Shown: positions 33,483-42,650, counted from the first letter of the stretch. The stretch is DNA of 64,000 nt from Gryllotalpicola ginsengisoli DSM 22003 (GCF_000419445.1 NZ_AULK01000003.1:248001-312000), one strand, 5' to 3'. Numbers and translations: made by a program. The notes: a model not told the origin generated them from the letters alone.

Positions 33483-35690
33483 CTAGTGCTTCCGCGCTCC
33501 GGCCGGCATGCGCTCGAGCGACGACGAGGCCTGCTGCTGTTCGGCGAGAGCGGCTTCCATGCCCTTCACCTCGGCGTTGGCGGCGGCGATGGCCTCGGCC
33601 GCCGCGGCCGCACGTGCGGCCGGCGTCGACTTGACCGGACGCCTCGTCGGCATCGAGCGCACCGGCTCGCCGCGGCGGTCCTGGCCCGGAAGCGGGCGGG
33701 AGCGGCGGCCGTAGATGAGCTCGGAGGAGTCCAGCAGCCACGGCACGAGCGCGATCACGACGCCGTGCACGAGCATGAGCTGCTTGCTGATGCGCCGGGC
33801 GCGGTGGTTGTGCAGCAGCTGCTCCCACCAGTGGCCGACGATGTACTGCGGCAGGTAGACGGTGACGACCTCGGAGCCGCAGAACTCGCGCCGCTTCTTG
33901 ATGTACTTCGCGAGCGGCAGCGCGTAGTCGCGGTAGGGCGACTCGATCAGCGTCAGCGGCACGTGGATGTTCATGTCCTTCCACTGCTGCTTCAGCTTCT
34001 CGGTCGACTCGGGGTCGACGACGATGTGCACGGCCTCGATCGAGTCGTGCTTCGCGGCGATCGCGTAGTCGAGCGCCTTGAGCACGGGCTTCTGCATCTT
34101 CCCGACGAGCACGATCGCGTGATCGCCGTTCGAACCGAACTTCGTCGTCGGGTCGGGCTCGACCTCCTTCTCGACGTCGCGGTAGTAGCGGTTCACGCCG
34201 AGCATCAGGAACCACAGGATCGGCATGATGATGAACACCAGCCACGCGCCGTGCGTGAACTTCGTGATGGTGACGACGACGAGGACCGAGAAGGTGAGGA
34301 TCGCGCCGAACGAGTTGATGCACAGGCTGCGCACGATCGCGCCGCGGGTCATCACCTCGCCGTCGGGGGTACGGATGCCTCCGCTCGCGGCCTCTCCGTC
34401 GCGCAGCAGCTTCGTCCAGTGCCGCACCATGCCGGACTGGCCGAGCGTGAACGAGACGAACACGCCGATGATGTACAGCTGCAGCAGGTGGGTGAGGCTC
34501 GCCTGGAAGATCACGAGCAGCGCGATCGCCGCGAGGGCCAGGCCGATGACGCCGTTCGAGAAGACGAGACGGTCGCCCCGGGTGGTCAGCGCCTTCGGCG
34601 CGTAGGAGTCCTTCGCGAGCACGTAGGTCAGCAGCGGGAATCCGTTGAACGCCGTGTTGGCCGCCAGCAGCAGCACGACGGCTGTCGCCGCCTGCACGAC
34701 GAAGAACAGGATCGAGTTGTTGCCGAAGGTCGCCGCGGCGATCTGGGCGATCAGGCTGCGCTGCGGCTCGGTGGCGCACTGGGCCCAGCCGACCAGGTCG
34801 CACGGATTCTCGGCGTAGTGCACGCGGGCCACGAGGCCCACCACGGTGAGCCCCGAGAACAGCAGCACCGAGATGGTGCCGAGCAGGGCGAGGGTGGTGC
34901 GGGCGTTGCGGCTCTTCGGCACCCGGAACGCCTGCACGCCGTTGGCGATCGCCTCGACGCCGGTCAGGGCCGCGCAGCCGGAGGCGAAGGTGCGCAGGAG
35001 CAGCAGGATCAGGGCCGCCTGGGCGAGGTTCTCGCCGTGCACCGTGTACTTCGCCGACTCGGCGACCGGAGCGTGCCCGAAAGCGATGCGGATCAGGGCG
35101 GTGACCACCATGACGCCGATGGAGGCGATGAAGATGTAGGTCGGCACCGCGAAGGCCTTGCTGGCTTCGCGCACGCCGCGCAGGTTGGCGACGGCGATCA
35201 GCACCACGAAGAGCACCGCGAGGGCGACGCGCAACGGCGAGAGCGCGGGGATCGCCGAGATGATGTTGTCCACGCCGGAGGCGACGGACACCGCGACGGT
35301 CAGCACGTAATCCGTGAGCAGGGCGGCCGCCACGACGAGACCGGCCTTCTCGCCGATGTTCTTGTGGGCGACCTCGTAGTCGCCGCCGCCGGACGGGTAG
35401 GCCTTGATCAGCTGGCGGTACGAGGCGACGACGGTGATCAACAGCACCACGACCGCTGCCGCCACCCACGGGGCGAGGGAGAGGAACGCGAGGCCGCCGC
35501 CGAGCAGGATCATCAGCAGTTCCTGCGGGGCGTAGGCGACCGAGGAGAGCGCGTCCGAGGCGAAAATGGGTAGGGCGAGCCGCTTCGGCAGCAGTTGGCC
35601 CTCGAGCTTCTCGCTGGCCAGTGGCTCCCCGAGCAGCCACCGCTTCGCTCTGAACGTCTCGGTGGCGGGGGCCTTACCCTCGCTTGTCAC
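33483..35690 (-). CDS. APC-superfamily permease, KimA-type potassium importer
   Basis: A 735-residue membrane protein resembling Bacillus KimA along its length: ASDALSSVAYAPQELLMILL, YRQLIKAYPSGGGDYEVAHK, ASGCAALTGVEAIANGVQAF, then a USP-like cytoplasmic domain (residues about 490-640). Twelve spans are expected. KimA proteins import K+ by proton symport and in Firmicutes respond to c-di-AMP. The last 80 residues are an Ala-rich, charged tail not usual in the family. The GTG start has no Shine-Dalgarno but follows TAGATT by 8 nt. I see no clear ydaO riboswitch core upstream. Confidence 0.85.
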   Translation of the reverse strand: MTSEGKAPATETFRAKRWLLGEPLASEKLEGQLLPKRLALPIFASDALSSVAYAPQELLMILLGGGLAFLSLAPWVAAAVVVLLITVVASYRQLIKAYPSGGGDYEVAHKNIGEKAGLVVAAALLTDYVLTVAVSVASGVDNIISAIPALSPLRVALAVLFVVLIAVANLRGVREASKAFAVPTYIFIASIGVMVVTALIRIAFGHAPVAESAKYTVHGENLAQAALILLLLRTFASGCAALTGVEAIANGVQAFRVPKSRNARTTLALLGTISVLLFSGLTVVGLVARVHYAENPCDLVGWAQCATEPQRSLIAQIAAATFGNNSILFFVVQAATAVVLLLAANTAFNGFPLLTYVLAKDSYAPKALTTRGDRLVFSNGVIGLALAAIALLVIFQASLTHLLQLYIIGVFVSFTLGQSGMVRHWTKLLRDGEAASGGIRTPDGEVMTRGAIVRSLCINSFGAILTFSVLVVVTITKFTHGAWLVFIIMPILWFLMLGVNRYYRDVEKEVEPDPTTKFGSNGDHAIVLVGKMQKPVLKALDYAIAAKHDSIEAVHIVVDPESTEKLKQQWKDMNIHVPLTLIESPYRDYALPLAKYIKKRREFCGSEVVTVYLPQYIVGHWWEQLLHNHRARRISKQLMLVHGVVIALVPWLLDSSELIYGRRSRPLPGQDRRGEPVRSMPTRRPVKSTPAARAAAAAEAIAAANAEVKGMEAALAEQQQASSSLERMPAGARKH

Positions 35691-35857
35691 GGGGGGCCAA
35701 TCTACTACCCGTTAAACCACTGGCAAAACCGCGTGTCGCGTGTCAAGGCCAGCGCTCAGCCGGCACCCATCCAATGCCGAGTCTCGGGGCGTTTGACGGG
35801 TGATCCCGCGGGGTAACGGGAGCGGCTCGCATGAGCGCCGCAGCGCCCAGTGCCGCC
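35691..35857. other. Intergenic region upstream of the KimA-type gene
   Basis: This 167-bp gap carries the permease promoter: TTGACA and TAGATT are visible on the minus strand, but about 35 bp apart, so they are not one promoter. It also holds several small GC hairpins. No known riboswitch signature is convincing. Confidence 0.4.
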
Positions 35858-36481
35858 TCAGTGCCGCAGGCTATCGATCAGCTCGGCGCGCACCCGGGCC
35901 AGCTCGGCGCGCAGGCGGCCGACCGCGGCATCCGTCAGCTCGCCGCGCGCGGCGTGCGCGCGCAACTCGCTGCGCAGCTGCTGCCGGAAGTTGTTGATCG
36001 CGAGCTCGGCCTCCCGCAGCGCGAACCGCGAACTCAGCTGCGCGTCGGCGACGGCGCTCTGCACGTTCCGCACGCCCTCCCGGGCGTCGCGCTTGGACTC
36101 GCGGGCGGCGCTCGCGAGGTCGGCGCGCAGCGACTTGAGTGCGAGGTTCACGCCCTCGCGCACCTCGTCGGCCAGGCGTCGCACCGAGTCGGTGACCTCC
36201 TGCTCGATCGTCTCGAGCTCGGCTTCGCGCGCGGCGAGCTCGGCGCGCCCCGCATCCGTGATCTCGTAGACCGTCTTGCGGCCGACGGTGGTCTTGGTCA
36301 CGAGCCCGTCCTCCTCGAGCTTCGAGAGGCGCGGGTAGATGGTGCCGGCGCTCGGGCTGTAGGTGCCGCCGAAGCGCCCCTCGAGGGCCTGGATGAGCTC
36401 GTAGCCGTGCCGCGGGGCGTCCTCGAGCAGGCTCAGCAGGTAGAGGCGCAGGCTGCCGTGGCTGAAGACGGGCGGGGTCAT
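35858..36481 (-). CDS. PadR family transcriptional regulator
   Basis: A 207-residue regulator. The PadR winged helix is at residues about 8-85: LRLYLLSLLEDAPRHGYELI, YSPSAGTIYPRLSKLEEDGL and KTVYEITDAGRAEL. The long charged helical C-terminus, with repeated Arg/Glu/Ala, is probably a coiled coil. Its ATG overlaps the DUF4097 stop by 4 nt (ATGA), so it is co-translated with it. Twin CGATATATCG palindromes upstream of the DUF4097 gene are the likely autoregulatory sites. Confidence 0.88.
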   Translation of the reverse strand: MTPPVFSHGSLRLYLLSLLEDAPRHGYELIQALEGRFGGTYSPSAGTIYPRLSKLEEDGLVTKTTVGRKTVYEITDAGRAELAAREAELETIEQEVTDSVRRLADEVREGVNLALKSLRADLASAARESKRDAREGVRNVQSAVADAQLSSRFALREAELAINNFRQQLRSELRAHAARGELTDAAVGRLRAELARVRAELIDSLRH

Positions 36482-37329
36482 GCGCTCGGCTGCCCCGTCC
36501 TGTGCGCGTCATCGGATGCTTGCGCCGGTGCGCGTCGCACGACCGAGAGGTTGCCGCTGACGGAGTTCGCCGTGACCTCGATCCAGTGCCCGTCGAGCGG
36601 GCCGTCCTGGTAGTCGAAGTTGCGGGCCGAGGCCCCGCGGAAGATGGAGTTCTGCACCTGCAGCACGCCGCTGACGGTGTTGACCTTGTAGCGCGCCGGC
36701 ACGTCGGCGTCGATGCGCAGGGTGAGGTCGCCGCTGACGGTATTGGAGCGGATCGTGTCGGGGATGCCCGCCACGTCGAGGAACACATTGCCGCTGACGC
36801 CGTCGACCGAGACGCGGCTCAGGGTGCCGCTCGCGGTCACGTCGCCGGAGACCGTGTTGGCCTTGAGCGCGCCGAGGTGGGCCCGGACCGCCAGCTCTCC
36901 GCTGACCGCGTTGAGCCGGAGGTCGCCGACCAGGGTGTCGGCGGTGAGGTCGCCGCTGACCGTGCTCAGCTCGGCGTCGGTGATGAGGCCCGACACGAGC
37001 GCGTCGGCGCTGACGGTGCCGAGCTTGAGCGCGACGTCGCGCGGCACGAGCACGCTGACGTGCGCCTTCGCCTTGCCGTTCCACGACTTGAACACCTCGA
37101 TGAAGTTGTCCCAGCGCAGCTGCGGGTGGTCGATCTCGAGCTTGTCGCCGGTGAGCGTGACCTTGAGGTCCTTGCCCTCGACGTAGGTGATCTCGACGCG
37201 CGTCGTCGGCTCGTCGTGCCCGATCACGTCGACCTGGCCGCCGATCAGACCGATCTTCACGGCGCGGATGCCGTCGAGATCGATGGTCTTGGTCTGGCCC
37301 GGGTTGATGAGCCATTTCTCTTCGGACAT
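36478..37329 (-). CDS. DUF4097 family beta-strand-repeat protein
   Basis: A 283-residue protein built of short beta repeats with the recurring phrase TVSGDLT/NTVSGDV/NAVSGEL, spaced about 17-20 residues apart from residue 105 on, typical of right-handed beta-solenoid DUF4097 (adhesin-like) proteins. It has no signal peptide, so it is cytoplasmic here. GGGAGGGCGGCA precedes the ATG. The pairing with PadR (4-nt overlap) suggests an envelope- or stress-responsive unit, but the function is unknown. Confidence 0.87.
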   Translation of the reverse strand: MSEEKWLINPGQTKTIDLDGIRAVKIGLIGGQVDVIGHDEPTTRVEITYVEGKDLKVTLTGDKLEIDHPQLRWDNFIEVFKSWNGKAKAHVSVLVPRDVALKLGTVSADALVSGLITDAELSTVSGDLTADTLVGDLRLNAVSGELAVRAHLGALKANTVSGDVTASGTLSRVSVDGVSGNVFLDVAGIPDTIRSNTVSGDLTLRIDADVPARYKVNTVSGVLQVQNSIFRGASARNFDYQDGPLDGHWIEVTANSVSGNLSVVRRAPAQASDDAHRTGQPSA

Positions 37330-37347
37330 TGCCGCCCTCCCTGTTGT

Positions 37348-37403
37348 CGCGATATATCGCGTTTGCTCCTGCCGCCGAGCGTAACACGATATATCGCGTT
37401 TGC
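37348..37403. promoter_or_regulatory. Twin CGATATATCG operators between DUF4097-padR and a GNAT gene
   Basis: A perfect 14-bp palindrome CGCGATATATCGCG (37348-37361) and a second CGATATATCG core (37387-37396) sit in a 16-bp direct repeat GATATATCGCGTTTGC (37351 and 37388), 37 bp apart. They lie 19-74 bp upstream of the DUF4097 start. A minus-strand TACGCT box lies between them. AT-rich palindromes of this kind stand out in this GC-rich DNA and fit a PadR dimer site. Confidence 0.75.
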
Positions 37404-37430
37404 AACCGTGAACTGCGGCATCATGGAGAG

Positions 37431-37928
37431 GTGCGGGTCGAGGTGCGCGGGTTCGAGCCGAGCGATGGCGACGCTGTTCTGTCCGGCATCCTGGCGGCGG
37501 AGGACTTCGCGCTCGCGTTGACCGGGTATTTCCCGGAGCCGGGGGACCTGCAGAGCTTGTTCTATGCGCTGCCAGAGGGTGCCGCCCCGGAGCAGAAGCG
37601 AGTGCTCACCGTCACTGCGGACGGCGAGCCGGTAGGTGTCGTCGACGCCGTGCTCGACTGGCCGCAGATCGGCGTAGTGACCTCGTCACTGTTACTGGTG
37701 CATCCCCGGCGGCAGCGAGTGGGGATCGGATCGGCGGCGCTCGGGCGGGCACGCGAGACCGGATATCGCGCCGTTCGCGCCTCGTGCCCCCGCGGATGGG
37801 CGCCGGGGGAGCGTCTTCTGACTCGGGCGGGTTTCGAGCGAAGTCCGGCCGATACCGTGCCGATGAACCGGGTGGTGCATCCGCATGAGGGGGAGCATCC
37901 GTCGGATCTGTGGCGACGGGAGCTCTGA
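37431..37928 (+). CDS. GNAT family N-acetyltransferase
   Basis: A 165-residue protein with an acetyl-CoA-binding signature near residues 90-105: SSLLLVHPRRQRVGIGSAAL, the R/Q-x-x-G-x-G/A pattern. Flanking strands fit GNAT (VLTVTADGEPVGVVDAVLDW before it, then an unusual RAVRASCPRGWAPGERLL). The GTG at 37431 is preceded by GGAGAG directly, so its exact start is uncertain; 37437 or 37443 are alternatives. It diverges from the DUF4097 operon and may share its operators. Substrate unknown. Confidence 0.72.
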   Translation: MRVEVRGFEPSDGDAVLSGILAAEDFALALTGYFPEPGDLQSLFYALPEGAAPEQKRVLTVTADGEPVGVVDAVLDWPQIGVVTSSLLLVHPRRQRVGIGSAALGRARETGYRAVRASCPRGWAPGERLLTRAGFERSPADTVPMNRVVHPHEGEHPSDLWRREL

Positions 37929-37980
37929 TCCTCGCGCGGACGCTCAGGTGTGCGTGACCCGCGGCTGGAAGGATGCCCCC

Positions 37981-40900
37981 ATGCGCAACCTCGCCGTGCT
38001 GAGCATGAGGAACCGGGCGCTCATCGCCCTCATCACGATCTGCGCCGCGTTCTTCGGCGGGGTGGCCCTCACCCACCTGAAGCAGGAGCTGACGCCGACC
38101 ATCCAGTTCCCCGAGCTCGTCGTGATGACGAGCTACCAGGGCGCGAGCCCGGAGGTGGTCGCGAACGACGTCAGCGACCCGATCGAGCAGGCTATCCAGT
38201 CGGTTCCCGACCTCGAAAACACCTCGGCGGTCAGCAACACGGACCAGTCGCTGATCACCGCCGAGTTCACCTACGGCACCGACCTCGCCACGGCCGAGCA
38301 GAAGATCGACCAAGCGATCAATCGGATCAAGTCGCAACTGCCCGACGGCGTCGACCCGCAGGTGATCAGCGCGAGCATCGACGACCTGCCGGTGGTGGAG
38401 ATCGCGGCGACCGGGGTCAGCGACACCGCGAAGCTCGGCGACGACATCACCCGGCTCGCCCTGCCCGAGGTGAAGAAGGTCGACGGAGTCAGCGACGCGC
38501 AACTGATCGGAGTGGCGGGCAAGCGCGTCACCATCACCCCCGATGCGGCGAAGCTCGCGGCCGCCGGGCTCACCACTCAGTCGATCACCGACGCGCTGCA
38601 GAGCAACGGCGTGCTGATCCCGGGCGGCTCGATCACCGAGCACGGCAAGACGCTCAGCGTGCAGGGCGGGTCGCAGCTCACCTCCCTCGACGACATCAGG
38701 TCGCTGCCGCTGATCGGCGGGTCGTCGGCGAGCAGCACGAGCACAGGCAGCGCGAGCACGAGCACAAGCGCGGGCACGGATGCCTCGGGGGAGAGTTCCG
38801 CGGCGGCGGGCGGGGGCTTCGAGACGCCTGCTGCGCAGGCTCCTCAGCCGACGAGTGCGGCTCAGCCGACGAGTGCGGCTCAGCCGACGAGTACAGCGAC
38901 GGCTGCTGCGCAGGCTCCTCAGCCGACGGAGGCGGCGAAGCCGAAGACGATCGGCGACGTCGCATCCGTCAAGCTCGCCACCGACCCGACCACCTCGCTG
39001 TCGCGCGTGAACGGCAAGCCGGCGCTCACGATCGCCGTCACCAAGCTGCCCAGCGCCAACACGGTCGAGGTGGCGAACGGCGTGAAAGACCTGATGCCCG
39101 ACCTCGAGGACAAGCTCGGGTCGAACGTCAAGCTCACCGTCGTGTTCGACCAGTCGCCGTTCATCGAGCAGTCGATCTCGTCGCTGGCGGAGGAGGGCCT
39201 GCTCGGCCTCGCCTTCGCGGTGATCGTGATCCTGGTGTTCCTGTTCTCGGTGCGCGCCACGATCGTGACGGCGATCTCGATCCCGGTCAGCGTGCTGATC
39301 ACCTTCATCGTGATGTGGGGCGCGGGCTACACGCTGAACATCATCACGCTCGGCGGTCTCACGATCGCCGTCGGCCGCGTCATCGACGACTCGATCGTGG
39401 TCATCGAGAACATCAAGCGGCACCTCGTTCCCGGCGCCGACCGCGCCGCCACAGTTATCAAGGCCGTGGGCGAGGTGGCCGGCGCGATCACGGCCTCGAC
39501 GATCACCACGGTCGCCGTGTTCCTGCCGATCGCCTTCGTGAGCGACGTGACCGGCGAGCTGTTCCGCCCGTTCGCGCTCACCGTGACCATCGCGCTGCTG
39601 GCCTCGCTGCTCGTGGCGCTCACCATCGTGCCGGTGCTCGCGTACTGGTTCGTGCGGCCGCCGAAGCTCACCGAGGGCAGCCGCGCCGCCATCGAGGCGC
39701 AGATCGAAGAAGGCCGGATCGACGAGTTGGAGCGGCCGTCGGCCCTGCAGCGCGGGTATCTGCCGATCATCCGGTGGACGCTGCGCCACTCCGGCCTCAC
39801 CGTGATCATCGCGGTGATCGTGCTGATCGGCACGCTCGGCCTCGCGCCCCTGCTCACCACCAACTTCCTCGGCTCAAGCGGGCAGAACACCATGACGGTG
39901 AACCAGCATCTGGACCCGGGCTCGAGCCTCGCCGCCAAGGACGCGGCCGCGCGCAAGGTCGAGAACGTGCTGCTCAAGATCACGGGCATCGAGACCGTGC
40001 AGACCTCCGTCGGCTCCACGGGCAGCGCGCTCAGCGACGCGTTCGGCGGCGGCACGGGCGGCACGACCTTCTCCATCACCACCAACCCCGACGCCGACCA
40101 GGAGGCGCTGCAGGACACCGTCGAGAAGAGGCTCAAGAAGATCACGGATGCCGGCGAGATCGTGCTCTCCTCGTCATCGGGCCTCGGCGGCGAGTCCAGC
40201 GACATCGAGGTCGACGTCACGGCCTCGAACGACGCGGAGCTGCGCGCCGCATCCGATGCGCTCGTGAAGAAGCTGTCGGGCTACTCGACGCTGAAGCAGG
40301 TGACCAGCAACCTGTCGGCGTCGCTGCCGTACCTCGCCGTCGACGTCGACCGCGAGAAGGCGGCCGAGGTCGGGCTCACCGAGGCCGCCGTCGGCTCGAT
40401 CGTCTCGCAGGCCATGCAGCCGCAGCAGGTGGGCACGATCGCGATCGACTCGACGACGCTCGAGATCTACCTCGACGACCCGGATGCGCCCACGACCGTC
40501 GACCAGCTGAAGAAGCTGCAGGTGCCGACCGCGACCGGAGAGGTCGCGCTCTCCAGCATCGCCGACGTGCACGAGGCGACGGGCCCGTCGTCGGTCACGA
40601 CCGAGAAGGGGCTGCGCAGCGCCACGATCACCGCAACCCCTGCCGGGGACGACCTGAGCGCCGCGAACAGCGACGTGTCGGCCGCGCTCGCCGACGTCAA
40701 ACTGCCGGCCGGGGCGGATGCCACGATCGGCGGCGTCTCGGCCGACCAGTCGAAGGCGTTCTCGCAGCTCGGGCTCGCGCTGCTCGCCGCCATTCTCATC
40801 GTCTACGTCGTCATGGTCGCGACCTTCAAGTCGCTGCGGCAGCCGCTGCTGCTGCTCGTGTCGGTGCCGTTCGCGGCGACCGGCGCGATCGCGCTGCAGC

Positions 40901-41322
40901 TCATCTCGCGCATCCCGCTCGGCGTCGCCTCGCTGATCGGCGTGCTGATGCTGATCGGCATCGTCGTCACCAACGCCATCGTGCTCGTCGACCTGGTGAA
41001 CCAGTACCGCGCCCGCGGGCACACGGTGCCCGACGCCGTCGCGCACGGCGCCTCCCGCCGGCTGCGGCCGATCCTGATGACGGCGCTGGCGACGATCTTC
41101 GCGCTGCTGCCGATGGCGTTCGGCCTGACCGGGCACGGGTCGTTCATCTCGCAGCCGCTCGCAATCGTGGTGATCGGCGGACTCGTCTCCTCCACGCTGC
41201 TGACGTTGATCGTGCTGCCGACGCTGTACAACCTCGTCGAGGGCGCGCGCGACCGCCGGGCGGCGAAGCGGGCCGGCCGCGAGGCATCCGCCCAGGCCCA
41301 GCCCGATAGCGTGGACGCGTGA
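37981..41322 (+). CDS. AcrB-like RND efflux transporter permease
   Basis: A 1113-residue protein. Span 1 is at residues 11-30, a periplasmic-type porter domain follows, and the span 4 proton-relay motif is VGRVIDDSIVVIENIKRHL with the twin Asp. The second half repeats the pattern, with VTNAIVLVDLVNQYRARGH. In monoderms such HAE-type pumps work without an outer-membrane channel; no adaptor gene is nearby. Residues about 240-321 are a Ser/Thr/Ala/Gln/Pro-rich insertion in the first porter loop, encoded partly by a REP-like palindrome and 18-bp repeats. GGAAGGATG precedes the ATG. The stop overlaps the next gene by 4 nt. Confidence 0.92.
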   Translation: MRNLAVLSMRNRALIALITICAAFFGGVALTHLKQELTPTIQFPELVVMTSYQGASPEVVANDVSDPIEQAIQSVPDLENTSAVSNTDQSLITAEFTYGTDLATAEQKIDQAINRIKSQLPDGVDPQVISASIDDLPVVEIAATGVSDTAKLGDDITRLALPEVKKVDGVSDAQLIGVAGKRVTITPDAAKLAAAGLTTQSITDALQSNGVLIPGGSITEHGKTLSVQGGSQLTSLDDIRSLPLIGGSSASSTSTGSASTSTSAGTDASGESSAAAGGGFETPAAQAPQPTSAAQPTSAAQPTSTATAAAQAPQPTEAAKPKTIGDVASVKLATDPTTSLSRVNGKPALTIAVTKLPSANTVEVANGVKDLMPDLEDKLGSNVKLTVVFDQSPFIEQSISSLAEEGLLGLAFAVIVILVFLFSVRATIVTAISIPVSVLITFIVMWGAGYTLNIITLGGLTIAVGRVIDDSIVVIENIKRHLVPGADRAATVIKAVGEVAGAITASTITTVAVFLPIAFVSDVTGELFRPFALTVTIALLASLLVALTIVPVLAYWFVRPPKLTEGSRAAIEAQIEEGRIDELERPSALQRGYLPIIRWTLRHSGLTVIIAVIVLIGTLGLAPLLTTNFLGSSGQNTMTVNQHLDPGSSLAAKDAAARKVENVLLKITGIETVQTSVGSTGSALSDAFGGGTGGTTFSITTNPDADQEALQDTVEKRLKKITDAGEIVLSSSSGLGGESSDIEVDVTASNDAELRAASDALVKKLSGYSTLKQVTSNLSASLPYLAVDVDREKAAEVGLTEAAVGSIVSQAMQPQQVGTIAIDSTTLEIYLDDPDAPTTVDQLKKLQVPTATGEVALSSIADVHEATGPSSVTTEKGLRSATITATPAGDDLSAANSDVSAALADVKLPAGADATIGGVSADQSKAFSQLGLALLAAILIVYVVMVATFKSLRQPLLLLVSVPFAATGAIALQLISRIPLGVASLIGVLMLIGIVVTNAIVLVDLVNQYRARGHTVPDAVAHGASRRLRPILMTALATIFALLPMAFGLTGHGSFISQPLAIVVIGGLVSSTLLTLIVLPTLYNLVEGARDRRAAKRAGREASAQAQPDSVDA
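38816..38932 (+). repeat. REP-like palindrome and 18-bp repeats inside the RND gene
   Basis: GCTTCGAGACGCCTGCTGCG-CAGGCTCCTCAGC (38816-38849) is a family-1 REP unit read in frame as GFETPAAQAPQP. It is followed by three 18-bp units CAGCCGACGAGTGCGGCT (38845, 38863, 38881) and a second partial REP arm (38901-38932) with the same GCTGCTGCGCAGGCTCCTCAGC core. Confidence 0.8.
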
Positions 41323-41750
41323 CGGACGCCTCGACCGACCTGCCCACCCGCAAGGGGACGTGGGCCTGGGTGCTCACCCTCGGCTCGCTGATCTGCCCCG
41401 TGATCGCCCCGCTCGTGTTCGTCGTCGCGGGGGTGTTCGCCTACCACTGGTACAACAAGCAGCGCGACGTCGGCGCCGTGAACGCCCGCAACGCGGCGAA
41501 CTGGACCATCACGTATGCCCTCGTCTCGGTGATCTGCGCGGTGGTCGTCTATCTGCTGGGGGTGTTCTCGAGCCTGGCGCCGTTCGTGCTGGGCGCGCTC
41601 GCGTTCGTGTTCCTCGGGGTGTGGGTGGTCGCGACGCTGATGACGATCGCCTACGGGGTCATGGGCATCGTCGCCGCGGTGAAGGGGCGCGCCTTCGAGA
41701 CGGCGTTCACCTGGCGCCCGGTCAAGGGCGCCGCCAGCTGGGACGGCTGA
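41319..41750 (+). CDS. DUF4870-like small membrane protein
   Basis: A 143-residue protein with about four membrane passes: WVLTLGSLICPVIAPLVFVV, a polar segment HWYNKQRDVGAVNARNAANW, then ITYALVSVICAVVVYLLGVF and a final hydrophobic stretch. The asparagine-rich loop before span 2 resembles DUF4870/Tic20-like proteins. The GTG start overlaps the RND stop (GTGA), so the two are probably co-translated. A TAGCGT 6 nt before the GTG lies inside the RND gene and may be chance. Function unknown. Confidence 0.72.
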   Translation: MTDASTDLPTRKGTWAWVLTLGSLICPVIAPLVFVVAGVFAYHWYNKQRDVGAVNARNAANWTITYALVSVICAVVVYLLGVFSSLAPFVLGALAFVFLGVWVVATLMTIAYGVMGIVAAVKGRAFETAFTWRPVKGAASWDG

Positions 41751-41774
41751 GCGCGGCCCTGGCCGGCGCCCGGC

Positions 41775-42650
41775 TCAGCCGAGCTGCTGGTGCAGGAACG
41801 CGACGATCTGCTCGCGAACGTCGGCATGCAGCAGGGCGATGGAGTGGGCGCTGCCGGACTTCTGCACGAGGGTGACCGGCACGCCGGCCGCCTCGAGCTT
41901 CGCCTTCAGCCGGTCGCCGGCGAGCGGCGGCACGAAGTCGTGCTCGCTCTGCACGATGAACGTCGGCGGGTCGCTCGGGTCGACGAAGCGCACGGGCGGG
42001 GCCGCGGCGGCCGTGGGGCAGTCGTCGAGGGTGCGGCAGCCGAGCACGCCCACGCGGGCCGGGTCGATGTCGTACCGCTCGACGGTCGCGTGCGATCGGA
42101 TGAAGCGCAGCGCGGCCTCGACGTCGGCGATCTGCCCGGAGTACCGGGTGGCCGGGGCCAGCCGGTAGTCGATGTTGAAGGTGACGAAGCCGGAGCGCGC
42201 CAGCCAGGTGCAGACGTCGTGCATGGACTGGCCGGCCTTGTCGCCGCTCCTCCAGCCGCCGCCGTGGATGAGGATGACCGCCGGGCGCGCATCCGTGGTC
42301 GTCGTGGTGGTCGATGCCGTCGTGGTCGATGCCGTCGTGGTCGTCGCGGTTGCGGTCGTGGTGGGCGAGGCCGTCGACGCGGTCGAATCGGATGCCTGGG
42401 CCGGCGCGCACACGTCGAGCCGCTGCCGGCTCGTGCCGCCCGACACGTACGGGACGTCGGCGGTCACGACGACGCCGGGAGGGGCGCTCTCGTCGGGCCG
42501 CGACGCCGCGTGCCCGGCGCCGGCCGCCTGGGTCGTGCCGCTCGTCGCAACGCAGCCGGCCAGGGGCGCGGCGACGGCGAGGGTGAGGACGACGGCGAGG
42601 GAGCGCCACCGCCTTCGGAGTGCCCACGCCGGTGAGATGTGCGTGGCCAT
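41775..42650 (-). CDS. Esterase-like alpha/beta hydrolase lipoprotein, apparently lacking its nucleophile
   Basis: A 291-residue lipoprotein: the signal LAVVLTLAVAAPLAGC has a lipobox (LAGC). A Thr/Ser/Ala linker follows (residues about 75-110, from a GTCGTGGTC-type repeat), then an HSL/carboxylesterase-type fold with the oxyanion motif ILIHGGGWRSGDK, the acid region SEHDFVPPL and the His in SGSAHSIAL. The expected GxSxG elbow is missing: RVGVLG runs straight into CRTLDDCPTA, and about 50 residues usual between elbow and acid are absent. It is therefore probably inactive or repurposed. GGGAGAACCGCCG supports ATG 42650. Confidence 0.75.
   Translation of the reverse strand: MATHISPAWALRRRWRSLAVVLTLAVAAPLAGCVATSGTTQAAGAGHAASRPDESAPPGVVVTADVPYVSGGTSRQRLDVCAPAQASDSTASTASPTTTATATTTTASTTTASTTTTTTDARPAVILIHGGGWRSGDKAGQSMHDVCTWLARSGFVTFNIDYRLAPATRYSGQIADVEAALRFIRSHATVERYDIDPARVGVLGCRTLDDCPTAAAAPPVRFVDPSDPPTFIVQSEHDFVPPLAGDRLKAKLEAAGVPVTLVQKSGSAHSIALLHADVREQIVAFLHQQLG

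Noticed and set aside
35691-35857. c-di-AMP (ydaO) riboswitch upstream of the KimA-type gene
   Set aside because: The family is riboswitch-controlled in Firmicutes, but I could not find the conserved ydaO core. The start looks leaderless, leaving no room for an aptamer close to the gene.
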